DNA of 64,000 nt from Morinoia aosen (lineage: Eukaryota; Arthropoda; Malacostraca; Amphipoda; Talitridae): positions 34,903,732 through 34,967,731 of the forward strand of contig CM059572.1 of NCBI GenBank assembly GCA_030386875.1, read 5' to 3'. The translations under genes were made by a program, and so were the position numbers. Below, piece after piece: positions 10,250 to 20,000 of this stretch. The notes beneath the pieces were generated by a model. The model did no database searches. It was not told where the DNA came from and worked only from the letters and a program-made list of their open reading frames with translations. The first letter of the stretch is position 1; every line of letters begins with the position of its first letter.

Positions 10250-12592
10250 TGTCGGGTTTTGATCTTACGCCGTTGGGTGGTTGAATGTAAATATTAATTT
10301 TGAACGACAAGAACAAACTCGATCAATTCTCGAAGCGTAAGGGAAAATTATGAGAAGGAAAATGAAAACGTTTTTGGAACTCAGCTCGAATTCAGGCGGA
10401 ATTTATTTGCAGAGGAAACCAGGAAAACTGGCTTGGATCTTGATCTCGGAGAGCTTGTTGAGGTGGCAATCCGTGCCGGAGGACCCGGCTGGAGTTGACG
10501 AAGGCCGGCACGTGATGCAGTAAGCGTGGTGAGTGAGTGGTATTTGGGGAAAACTTGAAGGAGTTCTGATCAGTGACGTAATGTGGTCACGTTATGAGGT
10601 CTGCTTTCCAAACGTCTAGCAGACAATCGAGCTTGAGTGAATGGAGTAGCTCAAAGGTTTGAGGCTCAGGTAGATTTGCTGGCCTTTCCCAAGGTAATGC
10701 CAAATGGCTGGCTCAATAATAAGGTAAGTTTTGTGTAAGTTATAGCATGACTCAGGTTAACAACGTAACATTTAACATGGCACTCAGGGAAAACCCAGGG
10801 ATAATGTGTGATGGCGTTTGTTGACGTGAAACTCTAGGCTGAGTTAAAGGCGGAGCTCAAGGTAAACCCAGGGAGATTTGACTGTGAGGGTTGTGTGTAT
10901 GGCGATGATGTAGAGGTCCTGCACAGGAGTCCAGGATGCTGGATTAGGCGTTCCAGGAGAGACATTAAGACATTCCCTACTGAAAATCCAACACAATAAT
11001 GACAAATCTTCCCACACGGAGAAGTCCGAGAAACTCCTACAGGTTCGACTCCAGCTAACTTGAGAAGAGAGAGGAAGAATTGAATCAAGAAAGTCTGATA
11101 CAACTGCTGTTGCTTTAAATGCAAGGCATGAAATTTAAGATTTTTTATTAGTAGACTATTTTGATTTTTCAAAAGGCAACCGGGGAAAATTCCCCTGAAA
11201 TCATGGAAGGCACATGATTTAACAAGGCATGGCTTATGAAGCAAAAAGGAGAATTACATCAATTAAGTAAAATACGTAGCATGTGGATTTAGATTTTTTT
11301 TAATGTACTCTAGAACATCTCGATAACTGTACGAGAATACAGGGAGAAAAATTCCCTAAAGTTAGTTGATAAAGGTTTTACTGAATTTTTCTGATAAATA
11401 TCGTTGGCAAGAATGAAGGAATAAAAGGAATAATATTCCCTCTGATAAAAGAAAAAGGAAAACTGCGTTTTGGATCTCACAGAAGGAAAATACGCAAAGA
11501 AAACGAAAGCATGAATATTTCGTGCGGCGGTGGACCCAGCGGCTTCACGCGTCGGCATAAGCCAAAGCCGCCGGCGTCTTGCACACATTCAATGATAGGC
11601 AGATAGTAGTGGGTGTTTGTCACACGAATGCGATGAAGTAAATTAATTTTATTGAGATGATTGATATCGAATTAAGTGAGGTTACGTAAATATATGGAAT
11701 TAGAATGAAGTTCCAAACTTTAGCAAGTAGACATGAATAACTTCGTAATTTATTAAAAGCTATTAAAAAAAGACATCTTTAATGATTATTTTGCGTTTAA
11801 ACAAGTTTAAGAAAAAAAAACTGCTAGAAGTGATTTGTAAAAAAAATAAGAGAAAATACTATTAGAACACATGCTTAAAATGCAAATAAAAATCACGTAG
11901 TAGTGACAGAAGACGGCAGAGTTTTCCGCCATTACACAAGACGCTATTGGCAATGAACGCCGGCAATTCGGCCGCGTTCATTTAAGCAGATATTATCGTA
12001 GATTAGTAGGTTCTCGAAAAGAAAAAAAAGGAACGAAAATGATTATGCTTAGATAATAAAATCATGACACGGAAATGAAATGCACATCGAACATGATTAT
12101 GCTTTGATAATAATATCATGACACGGAAATGCAATATCTTTACGCTAAATCACGCTGAGAAAAAAAAGACAAACAAAAGACACGTGCTACATCAATATTC
12201 CCTCTCACAACTACGTAACTTAATAACACTGCACTGTCACTTATTAATACTCACTGACACGACGCAAAGGAACACGATAATTTTCTAACACATTTAAAAC
12301 TTACGAGAAATTTGCTTGTAACACTGCCAAAGAAGAACGCCAAGTAAGAGTGGCTGTTTGAATCAAAAGACGCGCAACTGCGCAGTGTTGCCACCAGAGG
12401 GCTTCTCTCTCGAAAAATGTCAAGTGTTATTTTTATTATTTCGTGCATTTACACAAAACTTCAATGATTAAGGATTAGAAGTAGAAAATAATTAATAATA
12501 AATTATAGTAATATTTTTAATGCTAATGATTAATTTATTTCAGTATGAATAGCAAATTTATAATTTTTACGCTTATGTAGCGGTATGCTACA
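10250..12592 (-). repeat. 5' LTR of element B (2343 bp)
   Basis: Nearly identical to 2979-5325, with the same terminal palindrome (12576-12592) and the same CCACCAGAGGGC motif (12391-12402). Length differences come from A runs. As 5' LTR it should hold the promoter. I did not identify a specific TATA or initiator. Confidence 0.95.
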
Positions 12593-13204
12593 AATATACG
12601 GAAGTCAACGGAACCCCTACGCCTAGCACTAGACAGGTTCCTGTTCAACTATCGGCTAACACCTCACACGACAACAGGTGTTACGCCTGCCGAACTGATG
12701 TTAGGCAGGAAAGTCCGCTCTCGTCTTGATCTGCTTTGGCCGTCAGAAGCAATCGCGTCCAAAGTTGCTCAACGCCAGGACGCTCAGAAAAGATACCACC
12801 CAGGGTCTCGCGCGGTTGACATTCCGCTGGAGTCACCTGTGATGGTCCGTCAATACACGCCGGGTTCCCCAAAATGGACCCCTGCTACCACCATTGAGAA
12901 AACAGGCCCGGTATCCTACAAGTGCCGACTGAAGGGGGGAGAGGTCGTTCGTCGACACCAGGACCAAGTTATTACCTGCTCGAACACCATCCCTGAACCC
13001 TTGGAACAACCTACGGAGGAAACCGTTGTGTTTCCACAACCTGCTCAAAATTCATACCCACCACCTCCGACCCATGAACCTGACTCCGAAACACCTGATT
13101 ACCCGATTCCCACCCAGGAGGCTAGGATGCACGAGCCTCCAAGCGCTAGCGTCTCGCGCAGGTCTACCCGAGCTCGGAAGCCTGTGGTGAGAATGGACCT
13201 TTAG
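12593..13204 (+). CDS. Element A integrase C-terminal part (continuation of 2-2978)
   Basis: Beyond the AATA duplication the frame of 2-2978 resumes without a shift and runs to a stop at 13202-13204. It holds the end of the integrase core (NYRLTPHTTTG, ELMLGRKVRSRLD), a GPR/SH3-like C-terminal domain (VMVRQYTPGSPKW...GPVSYKCRL) and a proline-rich, basic tail ending near RRSTRARKPVVR. The register match across the 9.6-kb insertion shows that B interrupted a continuous frame. Confidence 0.88.
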   Translation, partial: NIRKSTEPLRLALDRFLFNYRLTPHTTTGVTPAELMLGRKVRSRLDLLWPSEAIASKVAQRQDAQKRYHPGSRAVDIPLESPVMVRQYTPGSPKWTPATTIEKTGPVSYKCRLKGGEVVRRHQDQVITCSNTIPEPLEQPTEETVVFPQPAQNSYPPPPTHEPDSETPDYPIPTQEARMHEPPSASVSRRSTRARKPVVRMDL

Positions 13205-13255
13205 GATTGACTATATTGAATAAGGGGACTGGGGATACAGGGGGGGTTTCTAATT

Positions 13256-13268
13256 AAGGAGGGAGGGG
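13256..13268 (+). other. Polypurine tract of element A
   Basis: AAGGAGGGAGGGG directly precedes TGTAATATAG at 13269. A second purine run lies at 13224-13247. Position between the integrase stop and the LTR start fits plus-strand priming. Confidence 0.75.
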
Positions 13269-13655
13269 TGTAATATAGCGAGTAGTGTAAGTTCTAGTTA
13301 GAGAGACCAATAGTTGGCAACGCTCGAGAGAGCAACACTCGCAGCCAGTCTACTAGTGAACTCGGGTTCGACAACAAGTAAATGTTGACCGAGTGTGTAC
13401 ATAATATTACCTACTGTGGTTGGTATCTAACTTCTTAATTTCTAAACTAATGTACTAATTCTATGCTACCCTATTCTATATATATTCCTTTCTATCTCCG
13501 CTCTGCTCTCGCTAACCACATTCTGGTATCTGAGTATCTATGTTGTACGGTATCCAAGAGGTGAGTAAACTATTTTACCTAACTTGATGTCTATTACTAT
13601 GTTGTGTCTATGTCTATGTGGAACCCTTGCTGTGCTCTAGTGTAGGGGTATCCAA
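13269..13655 (+). repeat. 3' LTR of element A (right end approximate)
   Basis: Starts with TG directly after the polypurine tract. The right end is placed near 13655, at a CCA just before similarity to LTR C begins. The partner LTR lies left of the window, so length and end cannot be proved here. Confidence 0.55.
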
Positions 13656-13679
13656 TCTATAATAGTAAGGAAGAATACC

Positions 13680-14852
13680 CAATAATAAGAAAAGGAAACA
13701 CTAAACGTTTTGCTTGCACAGAAAGGAAATGTGCGCGAGATGAAAACATGAAGATCAGTGCGGCGAATAACCCGGCGGCTCTACACGTCGGCATTCGCCA
13801 AGCCGCCGGCATAATTTGTGCGCACTCGCGAAAGGCAAATGGTAGTGGGTATTTTTGTCACAAGAATGAACAGAATGAAATTAAATTGTTATTGAAATGA
13901 TTTAAATTGAAATAAGTGCGATTAAACGCAAGGTTCAAGGAGTATGAGCGATAAAAGGCGACTCAAAACTTTAGCAAGCGTAGGCATGAATAACCTTCGT
14001 AATTCGTACACATACGAGATTATTAAGAGACATCTTTAATGATTATTTTGCGTCGGAACATTATTTAAGAGAAATACTGCAAGCACGCCTTGTAAAAAAA
14101 AAGGAAGAAGATACTATTATCACACATGCTTATAGTGCAGTTATGGTCACGGAGTAGTGACGGAAGACGGCAGTATCTGCTTCGCCATTGAAAACAACAA
14201 AGACACACTATCGACAAAGAACGCCGGCGATTTAGCCGCGTGCGTTCCCGAGTCAGTTTATGAGAAATTTTCGATATGATACTGGCAAACACAATATAAG
14301 TTTTGCAGTAAAAAAAACAATGACGTTAGCTGAATATCTGGTATGAATTTTTAACACGTGAATTTGGAAATGACACGCAATATTCACTCTATATCACCGA
14401 GTTAGCAATCTAGATAACACATGCTTGTCTAAGAATCTTAACACTATTTGAGAGTTTATGCCTACTTCACGACACTGAGCAGTTCTTTACGTTTAACACA
14501 ATCACACGAAAAAAAAACACATGGCACATATACTTTACCCGGTTTCTTTCTATTCTAAGCCTAAATTTCACTTGCACTTACGAGATGATGTTCGCACGCT
14601 AAAGCCACAAGCAAGAGTGAGTCAGTTCAAGTGACGCTCTTCGATGTTGCCGTATCGGGCTGCTTTAAACTCGAAATGTCGATTGATTATTTGATCTCTC
14701 ATGTATTTACACAAAAACTTCAATGATTACGAATTAGAAGTAGAAAATAATTAATAATAAATTATAGTAATATTTTTAATGCTAATGATTAATTTTATTT
14801 AAGTGCGAATGGGAAAATTCATAATTCTTACGCTTTGTAGCGATATGCTACA
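13680..14852 (-). repeat. LTR C, diverged relative of element B's LTR
   Basis: Colinear with about 4150-5325 of B's LTR: the GC-rich patch near 13765-13830, the AT-rich tail, and the terminal TTGTAGCGATATGCTACA at 14835-14852. Many substitutions and indels make it older than B. The part matching 2979 to about 4150 is missing here. Either it was deleted or, as I infer, element A inserted into this LTR and the rest lies left of the window. Confidence 0.75.
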
Positions 14853-15178
14853 TGTACCTCCTTCTTCTTCGGGAGGGATCCAGGAGGATCTTGAAAGTCG
14901 ATGGATTTCTTCAGCAGAAGTCCGTGCAACCTGACACTAATCTTTGTCACAAACTACAATTGGACTACCAAACTACCATTGACACTACGATTAACCGGTA
15001 CGTCAAAGACCACTTTCAGGCATGTTGGATCACTCTACATGACTACATTAGTACCAAGGTATAGAGTGATTAGTAGATTGGCGAAGGAACTTGAATTTGA
15101 TAACGAGGGCCGCATCCGCCAAGAAACTCGAGTCTTGAAAAGATGAAAACTAGGGCCGAATCCAGTCATTCGCCACAG
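14853..15178 (-). mobile_element. Remnant of element C internal region with polypurine tract
   Basis: Beside LTR C the minus strand reads GAAGAAGAAGGAGG just before TACA-TGTAGC (about 14857-14872), a polypurine tract in the position of a 3' LTR. The remaining 300 bp carry no recognisable domain. The segment ends at the target duplication of the I-like LINE, and its continuation should start at 31306. Confidence 0.5.
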
Positions 15179-15213
15179 CAGATCGCTTGTGACAGTGGTT
15201 GCGTAAAGACGTG
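15179..15213 (+). promoter_or_regulatory. Internal promoter of the I-like LINE (Inr + DPE)
   Basis: The element begins CAGATC. Taking the A at 15180 as +1, AGACGTG lies at +28 to +34 (15207-15213). This is the initiator-plus-downstream-element layout described for Drosophila I, jockey, Doc and F elements. Confidence 0.75.
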
Positions 15214-15277
15214 TGACTATCGTAGTGAGTGTGAAGTGATTAACAGAAATAAAGAGTGGTGAGCGGTGGTTTCGACA

Positions 15278-15505
15278 ATGAAGCCGGGACCAGGCACACC
15301 GGGAAAAAGTGGGGGAAGCTCCACTGCGCCTTGCCGAGCTGTTGGGAAGAAAAAAGCGAAAAGCCAAACTCCTTCCACTGCTCCTCCCATATTGGAAAGA
15401 AGCTCAACAAAAAGGAAAGCGGAAGAACACGACCCGGACCATCGACCGACAAAAACCCCAGTCTCAGCCAGCGTTCCAGTTTCGTAATTCCAGTAATAGT
15501 AATAG
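15278..15505 (+). pseudogene. I-like LINE ORF1, N-terminal piece
   Basis: ATG at 15278 opens a 70-residue basic, P/S/T-rich stretch (MKPGPGTPGKSGG..., STKRKAEEHD), typical of LINE Gag N-termini. It meets TAA at 15485-15487. The adjacent frame, read NSSNSNS at 15486-15505, is the one that continues after the CR1 insertion at 25982. A one-base frameshift near 15465-15487 therefore probably separates start and body of ORF1. Confidence 0.6.
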
Positions 15506-15904
15506 TTCCGAGCGGTGTGCACGTGTTTCTGGTCCTCCGACGAATATTGTGGTGAATTAAAGTGAAGTTGCTAAAAAATGGTATAGTTTGTATATTCACG
15601 TGAGTACAGTGTGTGACTTTGTATGGAGTGCTTGTGAGAGTAGTTTTGTTGTTGCGTGAGAGTTGAGACTGAGCATTGGACTTTGGTGTGGTGACTTGCA
15701 ATTTTTGACTGAGGTGTTTTGACTGGTAGTTAAGCTTTCTTTGCATATAAAGAGTATAGTGTGTGACATTGTAGAGAGTGACTGTGAGTAGTAGGAAACG
15801 TTTTTGTTTCTTTTTTTTTGATAACTTGATTTTCAGTAGATTTGGTGAGTGAAGACTTCTTCTGCCTGTGAAATTTGTACTGAGATAGAAGTCTGTGTTT
15901 GAGG

Positions 15905-17074
15905 ATGGCAAGAAATAGGACTGGTCGTAGGAAGGGAGGTGCAAGTGGAATGGATGAGGAGATAGAGTGCATGACTTGTAAAGAGTGGGTAGATATAGAT
16001 GCATGCAAAGGTTTGAGAGAGATGAGTCGGAGGAAGTTGAATGATCTTGTGTTTACGTGCTGGAAATGTTTGAATGACGAGAGAAAGAAGTTGGAAGAGG
16101 AGGTTGAGAGATTGACAAATCTGATGGTTGCTTTAGAGGCTGATTTGAAGGATGAAAGGAAGTTGAATGAAGGAAAGAATGAGAATGGTGCAAATGCAGT
16201 GAATGAAGAGGTAAATGGTAGTGGTGAAAGGAGTGCAAATGAAGTGGATGATGGTGCAAGGAGTGCAAATGAAGTGGATGATGGTGCAAGGAGTGTGAAT
16301 GCAATAAATGAAGTGAATGGTGGTGCAAATGTGCCAGCTGAGAGTAGAAGGATGAATGAGCATGATGAAAGAAGTACGAATGGGAAGAGAGTGAAGGAGC
16401 AACCTGTTGATATGCCACATGAGGTGCAGGCGCCTGTAGTGGAAGTGAATGAAAGGAAGATGGATGGAAAGAGTGATGTGAGTGGAAGAGTTGAACAAAA
16501 GAGTAGTATGAAAGGGAGAGTGAGACCTACAATTAGAATATGTGGTGACAGCATGGTGAAGAATGTTGATAGGTTTGTGAGTATGACTGACCGTAGTGGA
16601 TGTACGAGCATGAGAGGAAAGGGAGTGAATGAGATTTGTAGGCATGCTGAGGAAGTGATAGATGGAATGGATGAAGGGATGGTTGTACTGCAAGGAGGTG
16701 GCAATGGGTTGCTTGAATGTGGGAGAGAGCGTACGGTGAATGCAATTATGAATGTTGTTGAAAGGGCGCGAAAGAAGAATGTAAGAGTGGCTGTGACCAG
16801 TCTGCTGAGAAGGCCTGCATGTGGTGAGGAGTATGAAAGGGTGCGAAAGGAGGTGAATAGGGAAGTGCATAAAAGGATTATGAGTATGAAAGCTGAGAGT
16901 ATGAGAAAGCGTGAAATGGGTTCCAGCTTCCTTGATATGGATAACCTGATCCAGAGTGGGTGTTTTTGTGGAGATGGAGTCCACCTTACTCAAGAAGGTG
17001 AGATGAAACTCTCCAGGAGATACATCCAGTGGATTGGGTGTACTCATATTGTAATGGAAGGTGGAACTGGATGA
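15905..17074 (+). CDS. CR1-like ORF1 protein, copy 1 (PHD-like finger + SGNH hydrolase-like)
   Basis: 389 residues from the ATG at 15905 (MARNRTGRRKGG); upstream in-frame codons lack ATG. C22, C25, C34, C52 and C55 (CMTC...CWKC) form a treble-clef/PHD-like finger. A coiled coil follows at about 58-92, then a low-complexity N/G/E region with a duplicated 10-residue unit (GARSANEVDD). The C-terminal half looks like an SGNH hydrolase: GDS near residues 214-216, GGGNG near 264, and D-x-x-H in GDGVHLT near 356-362. Related CR1 ORF1 proteins are thought to bind RNA and membranes or lipids. The TGA stop is followed immediately by the ORF2 ATG in the same frame. Confidence 0.88.
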   Translation: MARNRTGRRKGGASGMDEEIECMTCKEWVDIDACKGLREMSRRKLNDLVFTCWKCLNDERKKLEEEVERLTNLMVALEADLKDERKLNEGKNENGANAVNEEVNGSGERSANEVDDGARSANEVDDGARSVNAINEVNGGANVPAESRRMNEHDERSTNGKRVKEQPVDMPHEVQAPVVEVNERKMDGKSDVSGRVEQKSSMKGRVRPTIRICGDSMVKNVDRFVSMTDRSGCTSMRGKGVNEICRHAEEVIDGMDEGMVVLQGGGNGLLECGRERTVNAIMNVVERARKKNVRVAVTSLLRRPACGEEYERVRKEVNREVHKRIMSMKAESMRKREMGSSFLDMDNLIQSGCFCGDGVHLTQEGEMKLSRRYIQWIGCTHIVMEGGTG

Positions 17075-20000
17075 ATGGAAAGCTGTCAGAGCAAAAATGA
17101 AAAATGTCGTGAATTGTCCAATAGTGTTGTTGTAAGGTTTGGATGTATAAATGTGCGTGGATGGAATGCAGGAAAGTTAAATGACCTTGTAGCAGAATTT
17201 GAGAATGGAGATTTGGATTGTGTTGGTGTAGTAGAGACCCAAATGCGTGATAGAGTCAGTTTAAAATGTAAGGAGAGTAAGTACTACATGATTGGAAAAG
17301 GGCGTGTAAGTTGGCAAAAAAGAGGTGGTGGAGTTGGTCTCATTGTAAAAAATGCTCAAAATTGGAAATTAGAAGAAATTCCTGTTGGAAATGAACCTGA
17401 GAGTGAAGATCTGTTAGTAATAAAGTGTGAAAGAATGCATGCCAGAGAATGTGTTATTGTGGTTGTATGCTATATGACAACTGATGGTATTTTAGCTCAT
17501 CAAGAGAATGTAAAAAAATATGAAATATTAACAAGAATTGTGCAAGAGCATTGCAGATGCCCTCTGATTTTGATGGGTGATATGAATGGCCATGTTGGTA
17601 TACTTGGTGAGCCTGTGAATGCAAATGGACAAAAATTGATTGATTTCTGTGATGAGAATGAACTTGAGAACCTAAATGTAACAATAGGAAATGGCTTGCA
17701 TACATGGCAAAGCAGGGAATGTAAAACTGCAATTGACTATATGATAGTGAATAGTAGAGCAAGAGAGTGTGTCAAAGAAATGTTTGTAGATGAAGATGAT
17801 TTTGATATTGATAGTGACCATAAAATGCTTGTACTAGAATATAATTGGGGTGGAAAGGAGCCGATGCAGAAGGCCAGCAGAGTAAGAGAAAATTGGCGTA
17901 TTAAAATGGCAAACTGGGAAGAATTTAGAAATGAATTGAGTAGATGTAACTGGAACAGGTGTGGAAATGTAAATGACCTAAATAAGGAGATTGCAAGAAC
18001 CTTGTATGATGTGGCAGAGCAAAAGATCGGTAGAATGAAATGCAGGAAAAGTACAGGGAATGCAAGGTGGTTTACGAGTGAGATAAAGGAAGAACGAACG
18101 AGAAGGAAAACTTTAAATAAAAAACAACGCAGTATGAGGAAAATTTATGAAAGACACAGAATTACTGAGGATGAATGGCAGAGTGTATGGAATGAGTACA
18201 AGGACCAGCAGAAGAAAGTAAAGAGAATGATCAATGAGGCTAGGGTTAAAGAAGAGAGACACCAAGTTGAAAATCTAAGAAAGAAAGGTCCAGATGGAAT
18301 AAAAGATTGGTATAGGTTTATACAAGGTAATGATAGAGGTAGTGAAGTTCAAGTTGATGAATTAGTAGTCAATGGTTGCAGTGTGCAAGATAGGATGCAA
18401 ATGGTGAAAGCAGTTGAAGAATACTGGGAGGACATTGGTGGAATGAATGAGCAGGTTACAGATGATGAACCAATAAATTTTCTGATAGATGAACATGAAC
18501 TGCAAATGGAAGACGAAATCACTTGTGAAGAGATTGTAAGTTTTTTGAAGAAAGTGAAAAATGGAAAGGCATGTGGCCCTGATAAGATACCATATGAGTT
18601 CTATAAATGTGGAGGAGAGAGTGTAGTCAGTATGTTGAAATGTTTATTTGATGAGATATGGAAGAGTGAAAGAGTACCGGATGACTGGAACAAGTGTAAT
18701 GTAGTTCTGTTGCATAAGGGTGGACATAAGAGTATGAAAGAACTTAAAAATTACAGACCAATTGCACTGGGTGACACCGTATGTAAGATCTTTTGTGGTA
18801 TTTTGAATGAGAGAATGAAAAATTTAGTTGAGGAATTAGGAGTCCTGGGAGAAGAACAGAATGGTTTTAGGCAAGATAGACGGGGGGAGGATAATCTGTT
18901 TGTAGTGAGTGAAATAATTGAGCGAATGAAGAAGGATAACAAGAAGGTATATTTAGCATTCCTGGATATTGAAAAGGCGTATGACAGAGTGGATCGGGTT
19001 AGGCTGTTTGAAATTTTGAGAAAAGTTGGTTTTAGCAGAAAAATAGTGAACATTGTACAGAGTCTGTATGAGAACACAAGTGCTATCTACAGGTTAGGAA
19101 ATTTGGAAACAGGGCAAGTGAGGAGTGTTAGAGGAGTGAGACAGGGCTGTACTCTGTCCCCCCTGTTGTTTGGATTGTACACAGAAGAATTAGCAGTTCG
19201 ACTGAGAGGGAGTGGTTTAGGACTGAAAGTTGGTAATGAGAGACTGAGCTGTTTGTTGTATGCTGATGATGTGGTTGTGGTTAGTGAATGTGGTCATGAA
19301 CTACAAAGGATGCTTGACATTGTGAATGGATATAGTACAGATTTCAAGATGAACTTTGGTGCCGATAAAAGTAAGGTCATGGTTATAAATAGTGATGAGA
19401 CTGATAGAGACAGACTGTGGAATATTGGAGAAATCAGAATAGGTAGAACAAAAGAATACAAATATCTAGGTTGTATGATGAGTGAAGATGGATGTACTAG
19501 AACTAAAGGTGAGAAAGTGGCTAAAGCAATGCAGTGGAGTGGACGGTTAGGTAGTGTGGCCAGATACAGAGCAAACAAGTACGAATGTGTGAGAGGAATG
19601 TGGAAGTATGTTGCTGTACCTAGTGTCATGTATGGTATGAGTGCTCTTGCTTGGAATGGAAGTGATCTTGAAAAGCTGGATGTGATACAAAATAAGTTAG
19701 GACGTGTAGCATTGGGTGCTCCGAAATGGACAGCTATAGAAGCCATTAGAGGTGACCTAGGGTGGAGCCTATTTTCAGAAAGAATGATGAAAGCTGTGCT
19801 GAATTATAAGGTGAGAATTGAAAGAATGCAGAATAGCAGGTGGGTAAGGCGAATCTTTGAATGGAATCTGAGTGTAAGCTATTGGGAGAAAGTATGTTGG
19901 GGGCATGCAAGGAAACTCAGTATGCAAAAGATTATTCATGTTAGAATTGGGAGACCTGTGGATGACTTGAGTTTAATAAATGTAGGAGGTGTAGGGCCTG

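Larger units (their letters stand above)
2979..12592 (-). mobile_element. Complete Gypsy-type LTR retrotransposon B, inserted in the integrase of element A
   Basis: Minus-strand LTR element: 5' LTR 10250-12592, primer-binding site 10231-10248, leader, gag 9679-8705, pol to 5367, polypurine tract 5326-5340, 3' LTR 2979-5325. The LTRs start and end with TG...CA. The 4-bp sequence AATA flanks the element on both sides (2975-2978 and 12593-12596), as expected from Gypsy integration. By eye the LTRs differ by only a few substitutions (near 3055, 4055 and 4317) plus A-run length changes. That, with open gag and pol frames, suggests a recent and possibly still competent insertion. LTRs of about 2.34 kb are long for the group. 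Confidence 0.95.
1..13655 (+). mobile_element. Gypsy-type LTR retrotransposon A, 5' end outside the window, split by element B
   Basis: Plus-strand Ty3/Gypsy element. The window opens inside its gag-pol frame. The coding part runs to 2978, stops at the insertion of element B (2979-12592 plus a 4-bp duplication) and resumes at 12593-13204 in the same reading frame. A polypurine tract and the start of its 3' LTR follow at 13256-13269. Gag zinc knuckles, protease, RT, RNase H and integrase lie in one frame with no gag/pol frameshift, in the order typical of Gypsy elements. Apart from the insertion I see no stop or shift in the visible part, so A was probably intact when B landed. The right end near 13655 is approximate, taken from a CA ending just before homology to LTR C begins. 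Confidence 0.85.

Noticed and set aside
14852..15146. Small plus-strand frames of 70-81 codons between LTR C and the I-like LINE
   Set aside because: No domain, overlapping frames, and the segment is a retroelement remnant.
15730..17047. Long minus-strand frames (about 250-325 codons) opposite CR1-like ORF1, and similar frames opposite ORF2 (for example 59536-60531 on the plus strand)
   Set aside because: The LINE sense strand is purine-rich and C-poor, which removes stops from the other strand. The translations are low-complexity H/S/F-rich and recur in every copy.
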